Shown piece after piece: positions 1 to 4,589 of a stretch of 5,004 nucleotides of DNA. The position numbers and the translations under genes were made by a program. The notes below the pieces were generated by a model. It did no database searches. It was not told the origin of the DNA and saw only the letters and a program-made list of their open reading frames with translations. Origin of the DNA: Chloroflexota bacterium. Lineage in GTDB: Bacteria; Chloroflexota; Anaerolineae; Anaerolineales; Villigracilaceae. The DNA is taken from contig JAPLGV010000287.1 in NCBI GenBank assembly GCA_026389975.1, positions 1-5,004 of the forward strand, read 5' to 3'. Every line of letters begins with the position of its first letter. Within the stretch, counting starts at the first letter, position 1.

Positions 1-768
1 TCCTTCCTCAATTTCCAGATCTAAGCGGCCCAAGAAAGAACCGTGGCAGCCCGACTGTATTACCAACGTTTTCCCCTGGAGGACCGGTTTATAAAGGCGG
101 TTATGGGTGTGGCCGCTCAGGCAAATATCGATACCCTGCACCTCCGACAAAAGCTTCATGTCTTGGGGAAACCCAAGGTGCGAGATGAGAATGATCAGGT
201 CTACCTTCTCCTGAGTGCGCAAAACGTTGATGATCGGAGAAAGTTCTTCTCGACCAAGGGTGAATTCCAGCCCTTCGCCGTAGGAAGGCGGCATGGTTTT
301 GTCTATAATATTTGATGCGATACCCACAAGACCAATCCGCAACCCGCCGATCTCCTTCACGCTATATGGTGAGAAACGCAACTCCTTCGTCGCTTGATCG
401 TAAACATTGATCGCAAGCATAGGATAGCTGAGTTCCGCTGCGCGCTGTTTGAAGGTCGCGGGACCGTAAGCAAATTCCCAATGGGCCGTCATCGCGTCGA
501 GACCCAATGAATTTAAAACAGGGATCAACGCCTCTCCTTGGGTCTTCAGGGCAGGATACGTGCCATGGAGGGTATCGCCGCAATCGCAAAAGAGCACACG
601 CTCCTGGTTCGCGGCCCTCATCTGCTTTACGAGTGCGGCAATGCGTGCATACCCTCCCGCAGGACGATAAACGGCCTGACCGCCCTGCCAGAACATCTCC
701 TGGTGGAGATCAAAATAGGCATGACTATCGTTTAGTTGAATGATGGTCAGCGATGTTCGATTTATCAT
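1..768 (-). CDS. SoxB/5'-nucleotidase-type metallophosphoesterase (N-terminal 256 residues, runs off left edge)
   Basis: A gene read leftward; 256 codons are visible without a stop. The product looks like the N-terminal catalytic domain of the calcineurin-like, dinuclear-metal phosphoesterase family that includes UshA-type 5'-nucleotidases and the thiosulfohydrolase SoxB. Visible metal-site motifs are QLNDSHAYFD (residues 11-20, D14 and H16), DCGDTLHG (62-69, D65), AHWEFAYG (95-102), ISHLG (195-199, H197) and SGHTHN (218-223). The GNHEFD motif of nucleotidases is replaced by AHWEFA, which from memory resembles the GHWEF form of SoxB. Start at 768 is set by GGAG (780-777) 8 nt upstream and because the first metal motif follows at residue 11. 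There is no signal peptide or Tat motif, unlike secreted UshA and SoxB, so the protein is probably cytoplasmic. It lies downstream of the DUF202 and DsrE genes on the same strand. Family is secure; substrate is not known. Confidence 0.9.
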   Translation of the reverse strand, partial: MINRTSLTIIQLNDSHAYFDLHQEMFWQGGQAVYRPAGGYARIAALVKQMRAANQERVLFCDCGDTLHGTYPALKTQGEALIPVLNSLGLDAMTAHWEFAYGPATFKQRAAELSYPMLAINVYDQATKELRFSPYSVKEIGGLRIGLVGIASNIIDKTMPPSYGEGLEFTLGREELSPIINVLRTQEKVDLIILISHLGFPQDMKLLSEVQGIDICLSGHTHNRLYKPVLQGKTLVIQSGCHGSFLGRLDLEIEEG

Positions 769-809
769 GATCTTTACTCCTTATCGGAAGTGCGTCTTGG
801 TTTGGTCAG

Positions 810-859
810 TTCCGCACAGGCGGAAGAACGACAGCCTTGGCGGCAAGTCGCATTTGCCG
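810..859. repeat. Two short perfect hairpins in the gap between the DUF202 and phosphoesterase genes
   Basis: The 92-base gap holds two perfect 6-bp stems: TTCCGC/GCGGAA with a 4-nt loop (810-825) and CGGCAA/TTGCCG with a 7-nt loop (841-859). Neither is followed by a T run on the minus strand, so they are not typical intrinsic terminators. They could protect or process a shared mRNA. The function is inference; the symmetry is seen directly. Confidence 0.45.
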
Positions 860-860
860 T

Positions 861-1172
861 TTATTGGAGCGTAATCCAAAACACCAGCGTAGCGATGATC
901 AATAGCATTGCCGTCATCAGTATCATGACGCCCAGCGAATTTCTCGAGAGGCCCTCTTGTGATAGTCTCGCGCAGGTGCGATGATAACGAATGATCGCAT
1001 AAACAAAGATGCCTGTTCCCCAAATCACGAGCAGCCCGCCAATCACATGCGCCACAACTTGGTGCTCATAACTTTTAAATATGAGCACGCGCGCGACCGC
1101 CAAGCCACCGCCGACTCCCGCCAAACCAGTCCGAATCCAGGCGGAGAAAGTCCGTTGGGCTGCTAGTAGCGT
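861..1172 (-). CDS. DUF202 (YidH-type) small inner-membrane protein, start codon unclear
   Basis: About 103 residues. The N-terminal stretch LLAAQRTFSAWIRTGLAG matches the DUF202 signature (typically LAxERTxLAWIRTxLA). Three hydrophobic segments follow at about residues 17-31, 38-60 and 78-101, with the positively charged IIRYHR between the second and third. DUF202 proteins are small membrane proteins of unknown molecular function. The start is problematic: the conserved motif begins near position 1163, but there is no in-frame ATG, GTG or TTG before it. A good Shine-Dalgarno AAAGGAG sits at 1182-1176, followed in frame by ACG CTA CTA GCA. I place the left boundary at the ACG (1172), which is too near the SD to be convincing. 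The first conventional alternative, TTG at 1124, would delete half of the motif. It follows the DsrE gene by about 30 bases and is probably co-transcribed with it. Confidence 0.75.
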   Translation of the reverse strand, partial: TLLAAQRTFSAWIRTGLAGVGGGLAVARVLIFKSYEHQVVAHVIGGLLVIWGTGIFVYAIIRYHRTCARLSQEGLSRNSLGVMILMTAMLLIIATLVFWITLQ

Positions 1173-1204
1173 TCTCTCCTTTCCTGCGCCGCTGCACGGC
1201 AGGT

Positions 1205-1657
1205 TTATGGCTGAATTTGGACGTAACCTTCCTGTATCAGTTGGATTAAACGACCCACGGCTCCTGCGTTAACCTTCACCCCGGGCAACAGGTCTTCATT
1301 GCCCCACGCATGGTTCTTCATAGAAACTACGCACACTTCGATCTGCACATCTTGTTTTAGCAGTTCAGCAAGGAGTCCTTTGTAAGGGTTGCCGGTGATG
1401 ACTTTGCGATAAGCATTGTAAGCCTCGTCATTCAACGTCAAGTAAGCTGCATCGCCATGAAATACGCCGACAATCTGTCCTTTGGTATTCATTTCCCGAA
1501 ATCTGTTAGTCAGGAGGCGTATGTAGTTGATACCCACGGGCACATCACCAGCAAATGCCAGATGATCCATGTTAAATACGACATTTGCCTTTTCCAGCAT
1601 CACTGGAATCTCGACTACAATTTTGTGCTCGCCCTTCTTGTCTTTGTTTTTGTTCAT
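1205..1657 (-). CDS. DsrE/DsrF-family protein (COG1416-like)
   Basis: 150 residues, the usual length for a single-domain DsrE-like protein of the sulfur-relay fold. Family features: VVFNMDH near residue 26, VGVFHGDAAYLTLNDEAY (63-80), TGNPYKGLLAELLKQDVQIEVC (88-109), and the C-terminal LLPGVKVNAGAVGRLIQLIQEGY (123-145). Cys109 sits at the end of the strand before the conserved loop, where DsrE-type proteins often carry their sulfur-binding cysteine; it is the only cysteine. The first dozen residues are charged (MNKNKDKKGEHK), with no signal peptide. The ATG at 1657 has AAGGAG 8 nt upstream. It is first of three leftward genes with DUF202 and the phosphoesterase. A role in sulfur handling is inferred from the family; many COG1416 proteins are uncharacterised. 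Confidence 0.9.
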   Translation of the reverse strand: MNKNKDKKGEHKIVVEIPVMLEKANVVFNMDHLAFAGDVPVGINYIRLLTNRFREMNTKGQIVGVFHGDAAYLTLNDEAYNAYRKVITGNPYKGLLAELLKQDVQIEVCVVSMKNHAWGNEDLLPGVKVNAGAVGRLIQLIQEGYVQIQP

Positions 1658-1865
1658 AAAGGCATCTCCTTGTATAAGAGCGTGTTGCGCGAAGCAAGTT
1701 TAGGCTGAACGCGAGTGGTTAGGGCGGCGATGTGTATGTTCGCCTCTTTGCGGTGACAGTACGTAGTCACACCCACGGCGCGCTCACGGCCCCGCGATTG
1801 CGAAGCGCGTACCGGGTCGTCCAATAGATTTTCAATGTTCCTGAATACCTAGTCGGTCATAGAAG
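1658..1865. other. Intergenic region between the LOG and DsrE genes
   Basis: These 208 bases contain no convincing gene. They include the ribosome binding site of the DsrE gene (AAGGAG on the minus strand, about 1666-1671) and one 18-bp dyad (1753-1770, listed separately). No clear terminator for the LOG gene and no clear -35/-10 pair for the DsrE gene could be identified by eye. Confidence 0.6.
1753..1770. repeat. Inverted repeat GTGAC-8-GTCAC
   Basis: Perfect 5-bp arms GTGAC (1753-1757) and GTCAC (1766-1770) flank AGTACGTA, which itself contains the palindrome TACGTA. It lies about 96 bases upstream of the DsrE start, so it could be an operator site for that gene. No T run follows on either strand, so it does not look like a terminator. 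Such a short dyad can occur by chance. Confidence 0.3.
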
Positions 1866-2444
1866 CTACTGCCGCATCCAGCGTTTCACCGCCTCCAGCG
1901 GAGGCTGGAAGGCTATCATCGCATCCAGCAATTCCTCCGGCTGCGAGTCACACAGCAAAGCACGCCGGTGTTCGGGAAAGAGGAATTTTTCTTCCAGGGC
2001 GCGGTCGAGCATGGCCAGCAAGGAATCGTAATAGCCATTCACATTCAACAGCCCCACCGGTTTGCAGTGTTCGCCGATTTGTGCCCAGGTGAGCGTCTCG
2101 AAAAGTTCATCCAGCGTGCCGTAGCCGCCGGGCAGGGCAATGTACCCGTCCGCCAGTTCGTACATGCGCGCCTTGCGCTGATGGATGGTGGCCATCATCT
2201 CCAGCTGGGTCAGCCGGGTGTGAGCCAGTTCGGGCGTGTTCATGCTTTCGACGATGACGCCGATCACCTCGCCGCCGCTGTCCAACACGCTGCCTGCCAG
2301 CGCACCCATCAGCCCGGTCTTGCCGCCGCCGTAAACGAGGGTCAGGCCGCGCCGGGCCAGCGTCTCACCCATCTGGTGGGCGGCGCTAAAATATTCCTGG
2401 GAAGCTTGATTGGCAGAACCACAGTAGACACAGATGGATTTCAT
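1866..2444 (-). CDS. LOG-family protein (TIGR00730 type, lysine-decarboxylase-like Rossmann fold)
   Basis: 192 residues, standard for the family. It opens with MKSICVYCGS, followed by LVYGGGKTGLMG (36-47), HQRKARM (88-94) and the diagnostic PGGYGTLDE (105-113), the phosphate-binding and catalytic motif of LOG enzymes. Characterised members release free cytokinin bases from nucleoside 5'-monophosphates, and bacterial homologues act as nucleotide N-glycosidases with pyrophosphate/monophosphate activity. They are often mislabelled lysine decarboxylases. The start at 2444 is chosen because the family begins with MKSICVYCGS, GGAG lies 5 nt upstream, and the 17-codon-longer ATG at 2495 falls inside the predicted promoter spacer. 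It is a single gene, divergent from the downstream transposase. Substrate in this organism is not evident. Confidence 0.95.
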   Translation of the reverse strand: MKSICVYCGSANQASQEYFSAAHQMGETLARRGLTLVYGGGKTGLMGALAGSVLDSGGEVIGVIVESMNTPELAHTRLTQLEMMATIHQRKARMYELADGYIALPGGYGTLDELFETLTWAQIGEHCKPVGLLNVNGYYDSLLAMLDRALEEKFLFPEHRRALLCDSQPEELLDAMIAFQPPLEAVKRWMRQ

Positions 2445-2473
2445 AAATACTCCAAACCGGTGGATGTCCGTCA

Positions 2474-2502
2474 AGTATACTGCCACCTTTCCCATCCGCC
2501 AA
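2474..2502 (-). promoter_or_regulatory. Sigma-70-type promoter of the LOG gene
   Basis: On the minus strand TTGGCG (2502-2497, 4/6 to consensus) and TATACT (2479-2474, 5/6) are separated by exactly 17 bases. Transcription would begin near 2467, giving a leader of about 22 bases that contains the GGAG ribosome binding site. Its position supports the ATG at 2444 as the true start. Confidence 0.6.
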
Positions 2503-2521
2503 CACCACCTTAGAGTTGCAT

Positions 2522-2580
2522 TAGACCCCCTTTCCAGCGCTTGACCGGCCCTCCGGCGGGGTCTAGAATATATTTTTTTT
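2522..2580 (+). terminator. Terminator-like hairpin with T8 tail, just outside the insertion sequence
   Basis: TAGACCCC (2522-2529) pairs perfectly with GGGGTCTA (2558-2565). The loop contains an inner CCGG-CCCT-CCGG hairpin (2545-2556). On the plus strand the stem is followed by GAATATA and eight Ts (2573-2580). That is the layout of an intrinsic terminator reading rightward, yet no plus-strand gene precedes it in the window. It ends 5 bases before the left end of the insertion sequence and would block read-in transcription into the transposase. The long loop makes it less typical. Confidence 0.55.
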
Positions 2581-2589
2581 CGTACCTAG

Positions 2590-2599
2590 TATAGAGAAA
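2590..2599 (+). repeat. Left subterminal inverted repeat (IRL)
   Basis: TATAGAGAAA is an exact inverted copy of 4271-4280. Allowing mismatches, similarity spans 2585-2604 with 16 of 20 positions matching. It lies 2 nt inside the predicted left CT core. Such subterminal repeats are typical of IS1111-type elements. Confidence 0.85.
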
Positions 2600-2606
2600 T
2601 AGGAGT

Positions 2607-2666
2607 GAGGTACCCTCTTAGTACATGAACCAATTTTGGATCAATCCATACTTAGGAGGATACCTC
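2607..2666 (+). promoter_or_regulatory. Transposase leader that can sequester its own ribosome binding site
   Basis: The Shine-Dalgarno AGGAGG (2654-2659) lies in GAGG-ATA-CCTC (2656-2666), a small hairpin abutting the ATG at 2667. Alternatively the upstream segment GAGGTACCCTC (2607-2617) can pair with GAGGATACCTC (2656-2666) at 10 of 11 positions, burying the whole site. Either fold would limit translation of transposase. The pairings are seen in the sequence; the regulation is inferred. Confidence 0.5.
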
Positions 2667-3926
2667 ATGTCAAAATCTAACATAGCAAGGCAATTAGCGC
2701 AAGTCCAACCAGGCACCCTGCACGCAGGTGTTGACTTGGCATTGGAAAAGAACGTGGTGGTTGTGATCAACGAGAAGGCAGAACGACTGGACCATTTTAG
2801 TTTTCCACAAGACCGGGGAGGCTATGACTACTTCCTGCGGCGGTTGGAAGGGCTGCGCCAGAAGTATCAGGCTTCGGAAGTCGTGGTGGCCATGGAGCCG
2901 TCCAACTATTTCTGGAAGTTACTAGCCAGGGAACTGGAGGAGAAGAAGATCACTTATCACCTGGTGAACGCATACACCGTCAAAAAGCATCGCGAAGGTG
3001 ATCAACTAGACCGGTCAAAGGATGATCGGCGGGATGCAGACCAGATCGCAGAGATCTCCCGGAACGGCAATTACACGGAAACCCGTCTTCAGAAGGGAGC
3101 TTATGAGGATTTGCGCCAGTATGCCACCTTGCATGATCAGTTAGTGCAAGGCATTCGACGTGAGAAGCATGTTCTCTGGGGATTGGTCGGACAAGCTTTC
3201 CCTGAATTATCCCAGGTGTTCAAGAACCTGGTTGGAGAGACAGGCCAAGCACTATTAATGACTGGTGCGTCTGCAGCCATCATTCGCCAGCTAACCGTTG
3301 AAGACTTCATCGTTCAGGTGCGAGCAGCCTATTCAGGCAAAAAGCTACATGTCTCGAAATTACACCGGGTACATCAGCTGGCAGTTTCTTCAATTGGCGT
3401 TACAGAAGGGCTCAGGGCTATCCAATTGGCCATCCAGGTACATTTGGTCGAGCTACAAACCTTCCAAAAACAACTCAAACGGGTGACCAATGCCATGACC
3501 GCCTGTCTGGCCACTCTCCCGGAAGCTCCCTACCTGCTCTCGGTAAAATCCCTGCAAACTGTTTCCGCAGCCATCTTTCTAGCGGAAGTGGGCGATCCCA
3601 AACGTTACCAGACAGCTGCTCAATGGGTCAAGCTGGCCGGGATCCAACCTGCCCCCAACATCTCTGGCAAGAAGCAGCGCAGCAAGACCCCCATGTCGCA
3701 TCAAGGTCGTGCCCGTTTGCGCACGATGCTCTTCTTCACCTGCTTGCGCATGGTCCGGTTCGATGAGCACTTCGCTCAGATCTATGCCAATTTGCAAAGG
3801 AGGCAGAATAACCCACTCACCAAAATGCAAGCCCTGGGTGTCCTCATGAACAAGCTCTTGCATATCTTGTGGGCGCTCATTCATAACCAGACCTTTTACA
3901 ACCCATCCTTCGGCCAGTCCATCTGA
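2667..3926 (+). CDS. IS110-family (IS1111-type) transposase/recombinase
   Basis: 419 residues, slightly longer than many IS110 recombinases. The N-terminal RuvC-like domain carries the DEDD set: D23 in GVDLALEKNVVV, E77 in VVVAMEPSNYFW, and D120 and D123 in SKDDRRDADQIA. A helical, probably coiled-coil linker spans about residues 145-285. The C-terminal Transposase_20 domain begins near SVKSLQTVSAAIFLAEVGD (292-310) and continues with WVKLAGIQPAPNISGKKQRS, where S333 in NISG fits the catalytic serine, then LRTMLFFTCLRMVR. Known family members cut and join at a two-base core, directed by a bridge RNA. The ATG at 2667 is preferred over an in-frame ATG at 2625 because AGGAGG lies 7 nt upstream. 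No frameshift or missing catalytic residue is seen. The predicted guide RNA follows directly downstream on the same strand. Confidence 0.96.
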   Translation: MSKSNIARQLAQVQPGTLHAGVDLALEKNVVVVINEKAERLDHFSFPQDRGGYDYFLRRLEGLRQKYQASEVVVAMEPSNYFWKLLARELEEKKITYHLVNAYTVKKHREGDQLDRSKDDRRDADQIAEISRNGNYTETRLQKGAYEDLRQYATLHDQLVQGIRREKHVLWGLVGQAFPELSQVFKNLVGETGQALLMTGASAAIIRQLTVEDFIVQVRAAYSGKKLHVSKLHRVHQLAVSSIGVTEGLRAIQLAIQVHLVELQTFQKQLKRVTNAMTACLATLPEAPYLLSVKSLQTVSAAIFLAEVGDPKRYQTAAQWVKLAGIQPAPNISGKKQRSKTPMSHQGRARLRTMLFFTCLRMVRFDEHFAQIYANLQRRQNNPLTKMQALGVLMNKLLHILWALIHNQTFYNPSFGQSI

Positions 3927-4005
3927 AGATTGCCTCTTGCCATTCCGTCTCCAGCTTGATCGATACCTTTGATTGACGGGCGCTCTTGACCACCAGGGGA
4001 CACCG

Positions 4006-4043
4006 TTTCGCACCTTGAGGCGCTTAGCGACCTCGTTTTTAAG
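4006..4043 (+). other. Target-binding loop of the bridge RNA: left and right target guides
   Basis: Left target guide: 4006-4016 reads TTTCGCACCTT; the empty chromosomal site reads TTTCGTACCTT (2578-2587 joined to 4288), 10 of 11 identical. Right target guide: 4036-4043 reads TTTTTAAG, the exact complement of CTTAAAAA (core CT at 4286-4287 plus right flank to 4293). A hairpin (4017-4034) separates the two. One guide is like the top strand and the other complementary to it, as in characterised bridge RNAs, and both include the CT core. Confidence 0.8.
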
Positions 4044-4078
4044 CTTGGCTGCCCCTGCCGCTTGGTGAAATCGGATTA

Positions 4079-4110
4079 AGTATGTTGAGGCTTGACCTCG
4101 GATGCACTAG
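4079..4110 (+). other. Donor-binding loop of the bridge RNA: left and right donor guides
   Basis: Left donor guide: AGTATGTT (4079-4086) equals the right end of the element AGTATGCT (4280-4287) at 7 of 8 positions, and the odd base would be a G-U wobble. Right donor guide: ACTAG (4106-4110) is the exact complement of CTAGT (2586-2590), the core plus the first bases of the left end. The GAGG-CTTGA-CCTC hairpin lies between them. The polarity matches that of the target loop. Confidence 0.68.
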
Positions 4111-4131
4111 GTCGATCCCAAGAATTCCGGC

Positions 4132-4270
4132 TGGGCATTGCCTGGTGGTCAGTCCTTACCGCTTTCAAAGTTGTCTTCTGGCTGGGTGACCGCATATTCC
4201 CCGCCAAACTCTGTTCTCTACAGGGTTCTCTTGGATATTCGTCCGCTATTGTACTGGAGATACTTTACTT
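4132..4270 (+). other. Non-coding tail of the insertion sequence between bridge RNA and right inverted repeat
   Basis: About 140 bases inside the element with no convincing gene. Only small symmetries are visible, for example GGC-ATT-GCC near 4134-4142. It may hold the 3' part of the bridge RNA or simply form the right end. Confidence 0.5.
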
Positions 4271-4280
4271 TTTCTCTATA
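4271..4280 (-). repeat. Right subterminal inverted repeat (IRR)
   Basis: TTTCTCTATA is the exact reverse complement of 2590-2599. It lies 5 nt inside the predicted right CT core. In a circularised element the two repeats would flank GTATGCTAG, a 9-nt spacer with the core CT near its middle. Confidence 0.85.
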
Positions 4281-4343
4281 GTATGCTTAAAAATTGAAGA
4301 TTCCAGAGAAGTCCGCCACTGACCGGATTGGCTTTCGCGCATC

Positions 4344-4442
4344 ATATTGTCCCTACAAGGGGATATCATACCCGCCGAAGGTCCCCGCACACCGTCCCGG
4401 TGTCCTTCCGGGAGGGGGCAGGGTACATCGTCCCTGTGTCCC
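4344..4442 (+). repeat. Cluster of GTCCC-bearing hairpins upstream of fhs
   Basis: Several hairpins lie side by side. ATAT..TCCCT-ACA-AGGGG-ATAT (4344-4366) has a 2-nt bulge. GTCCCC (4381-4386) pairs with GGGGGC (4414-4419, one wobble) around a perfect ACACCG-TCC-CGGTGT hairpin (4389-4403). CAGGG/CCCTG (4419-4436) overlaps the outer stem by one base. The pentamer GTCCC occurs five times, and GTCCC[G/T]GTGTCC is repeated at 4394-4406 and 4430-4442. This could be a structured leader RNA of fhs or a worn repeat element. I do not recognise a known riboswitch class. Confidence 0.45.
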
Positions 4443-4449
4443 ACGGTGA

Positions 4450-4589
4450 GAATTGTTTGTTCCTAAAAACAAATCCGGACCGAAGCCTCCTGCCGCCACT
4501 GGCAAAGGTATTAAAGAAAGAAGCCATCGAAGAGAACGTGGGAGCCGGGAGGAATGGTTTATTCCTTTTTTTCCAGAAACAAACAATTC
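4450..4589. repeat. 140-bp segment bounded by a 24-nt imperfect inverted repeat
   Basis: GAATTGTTTGTT (4450-4461) is a perfect inverted copy of 4578-4589. With mismatches the arms extend to 4450-4473 and 4566-4589, with 20 of 24 positions pairing. The left arm also forms its own hairpin TTTGTT-CCTAAA-AACAAA (4456-4473). The right arm includes the T run of the terminator-like hairpin at 4550-4572, so the two folds are mutually exclusive. It may be a small MITE-like element or an RNA switch; no transposase-type target duplication was seen. Confidence 0.5.
4550..4572 (+). terminator. Intrinsic terminator-like hairpin upstream of fhs
   Basis: AGGAAT (4550-4555) and ATTCCT (4561-4566) form a 6-bp stem with loop GGTTT, extendable by G-U pairs, running into seven Ts (4566-4572) on the plus strand. 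No plus-strand gene ends nearby, so it may stop read-through from the insertion sequence or act as an attenuator in a long fhs leader, 177 bases before the fhs start. The AT-rich stem is weak. Confidence 0.5.

Larger units (their letters stand above)
3945..4131 (+). ncRNA. Predicted bridge RNA (seekRNA) of the insertion sequence
   Basis: About 187 nt in the non-coding right end, similar in size to the IS621 bridge RNA. Predicted parts in order: a possible 5' stem CCGTC (3945-3949)/GACGG (3975-3979). Next is a target loop with basal stem ACCA/TGGT (3989-3992/4063-4066), CAGGGG/CCCCTG (3994-3999/4052-4057) and an inner CA.CC/GG.TG continuation (4001-4004/4047-4051), capped by GAGGCGC-TTA-GCG-A-CCTC (4017-4034). 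Last is a donor loop with basal stem 4071-4077/4123-4130 (one bulge), capped by GAGG-CTTGA-CCTC (4087-4099). Guide-like segments in both loops match target and element ends (listed separately). The position downstream of the transposase fits IS1111-type elements; IS110-type elements carry it upstream. Structure was drawn by hand; the exact RNA ends and promoter are unknown. Confidence 0.82.
2586..4287 (+). mobile_element. Complete IS110-family insertion sequence, IS1111-type (1700 bp plus duplicated CT core)
   Basis: The element has an IS110-type transposase, a left end of only about 80 bases before the gene, a long non-coding right end (3927-4285), and subterminal inverted repeats (TATAGAGAAA at 2590-2599, its complement at 4271-4280). 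This arrangement is characteristic of the IS1111 subgroup. Boundaries come from the guide-like segments of the predicted RNA: both ends align on a CT dinucleotide, at 2586-2587 and 4286-4287. One CT belongs to the element and one to the chromosome; the sequence cannot say which. Beyond this core no target duplication is seen, as expected for the family. The inferred empty site is TTTCGTAC-CT-TAAAAATTG. The transposase frame is intact and all RNA parts are present, so the element may be active. The exact ends are inference. Confidence 0.88.

Noticed and set aside
43..315. 90-codon plus-strand frame at the left edge
   Set aside because: It is a shadow of the metallophosphoesterase on the opposite strand, whose motifs cover the same bases.
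1968..2513. 181-codon open frame on the plus strand
   Set aside because: It lies antisense to the well-supported LOG gene, its translation resembles no family, and it spans the LOG promoter and start.
2625..2666. Transposase start at the upstream in-frame ATG (2625)
   Set aside because: No ribosome binding site precedes it, whereas AGGAGG is ideally placed for the ATG at 2667.
3579..4013. 144-codon open frame on the minus strand
   Set aside because: It is antisense to the conserved C-terminal transposase domain and the start of the RNA region; no independent evidence of coding.
4017..4040. Simple intrinsic terminator of the transposase gene
   Set aside because: The hairpin followed by five Ts looks like one, but those Ts are part of the 8-base match to the right target flank, so a guide-loop reading explains more. 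Some termination here cannot be excluded.
4344..4442. CRISPR array suggested by the repeated GTCCC motifs
   Set aside because: The repeats are only 5-13 bases, irregularly spaced and part of hairpins; there are no uniform repeat-spacer units.
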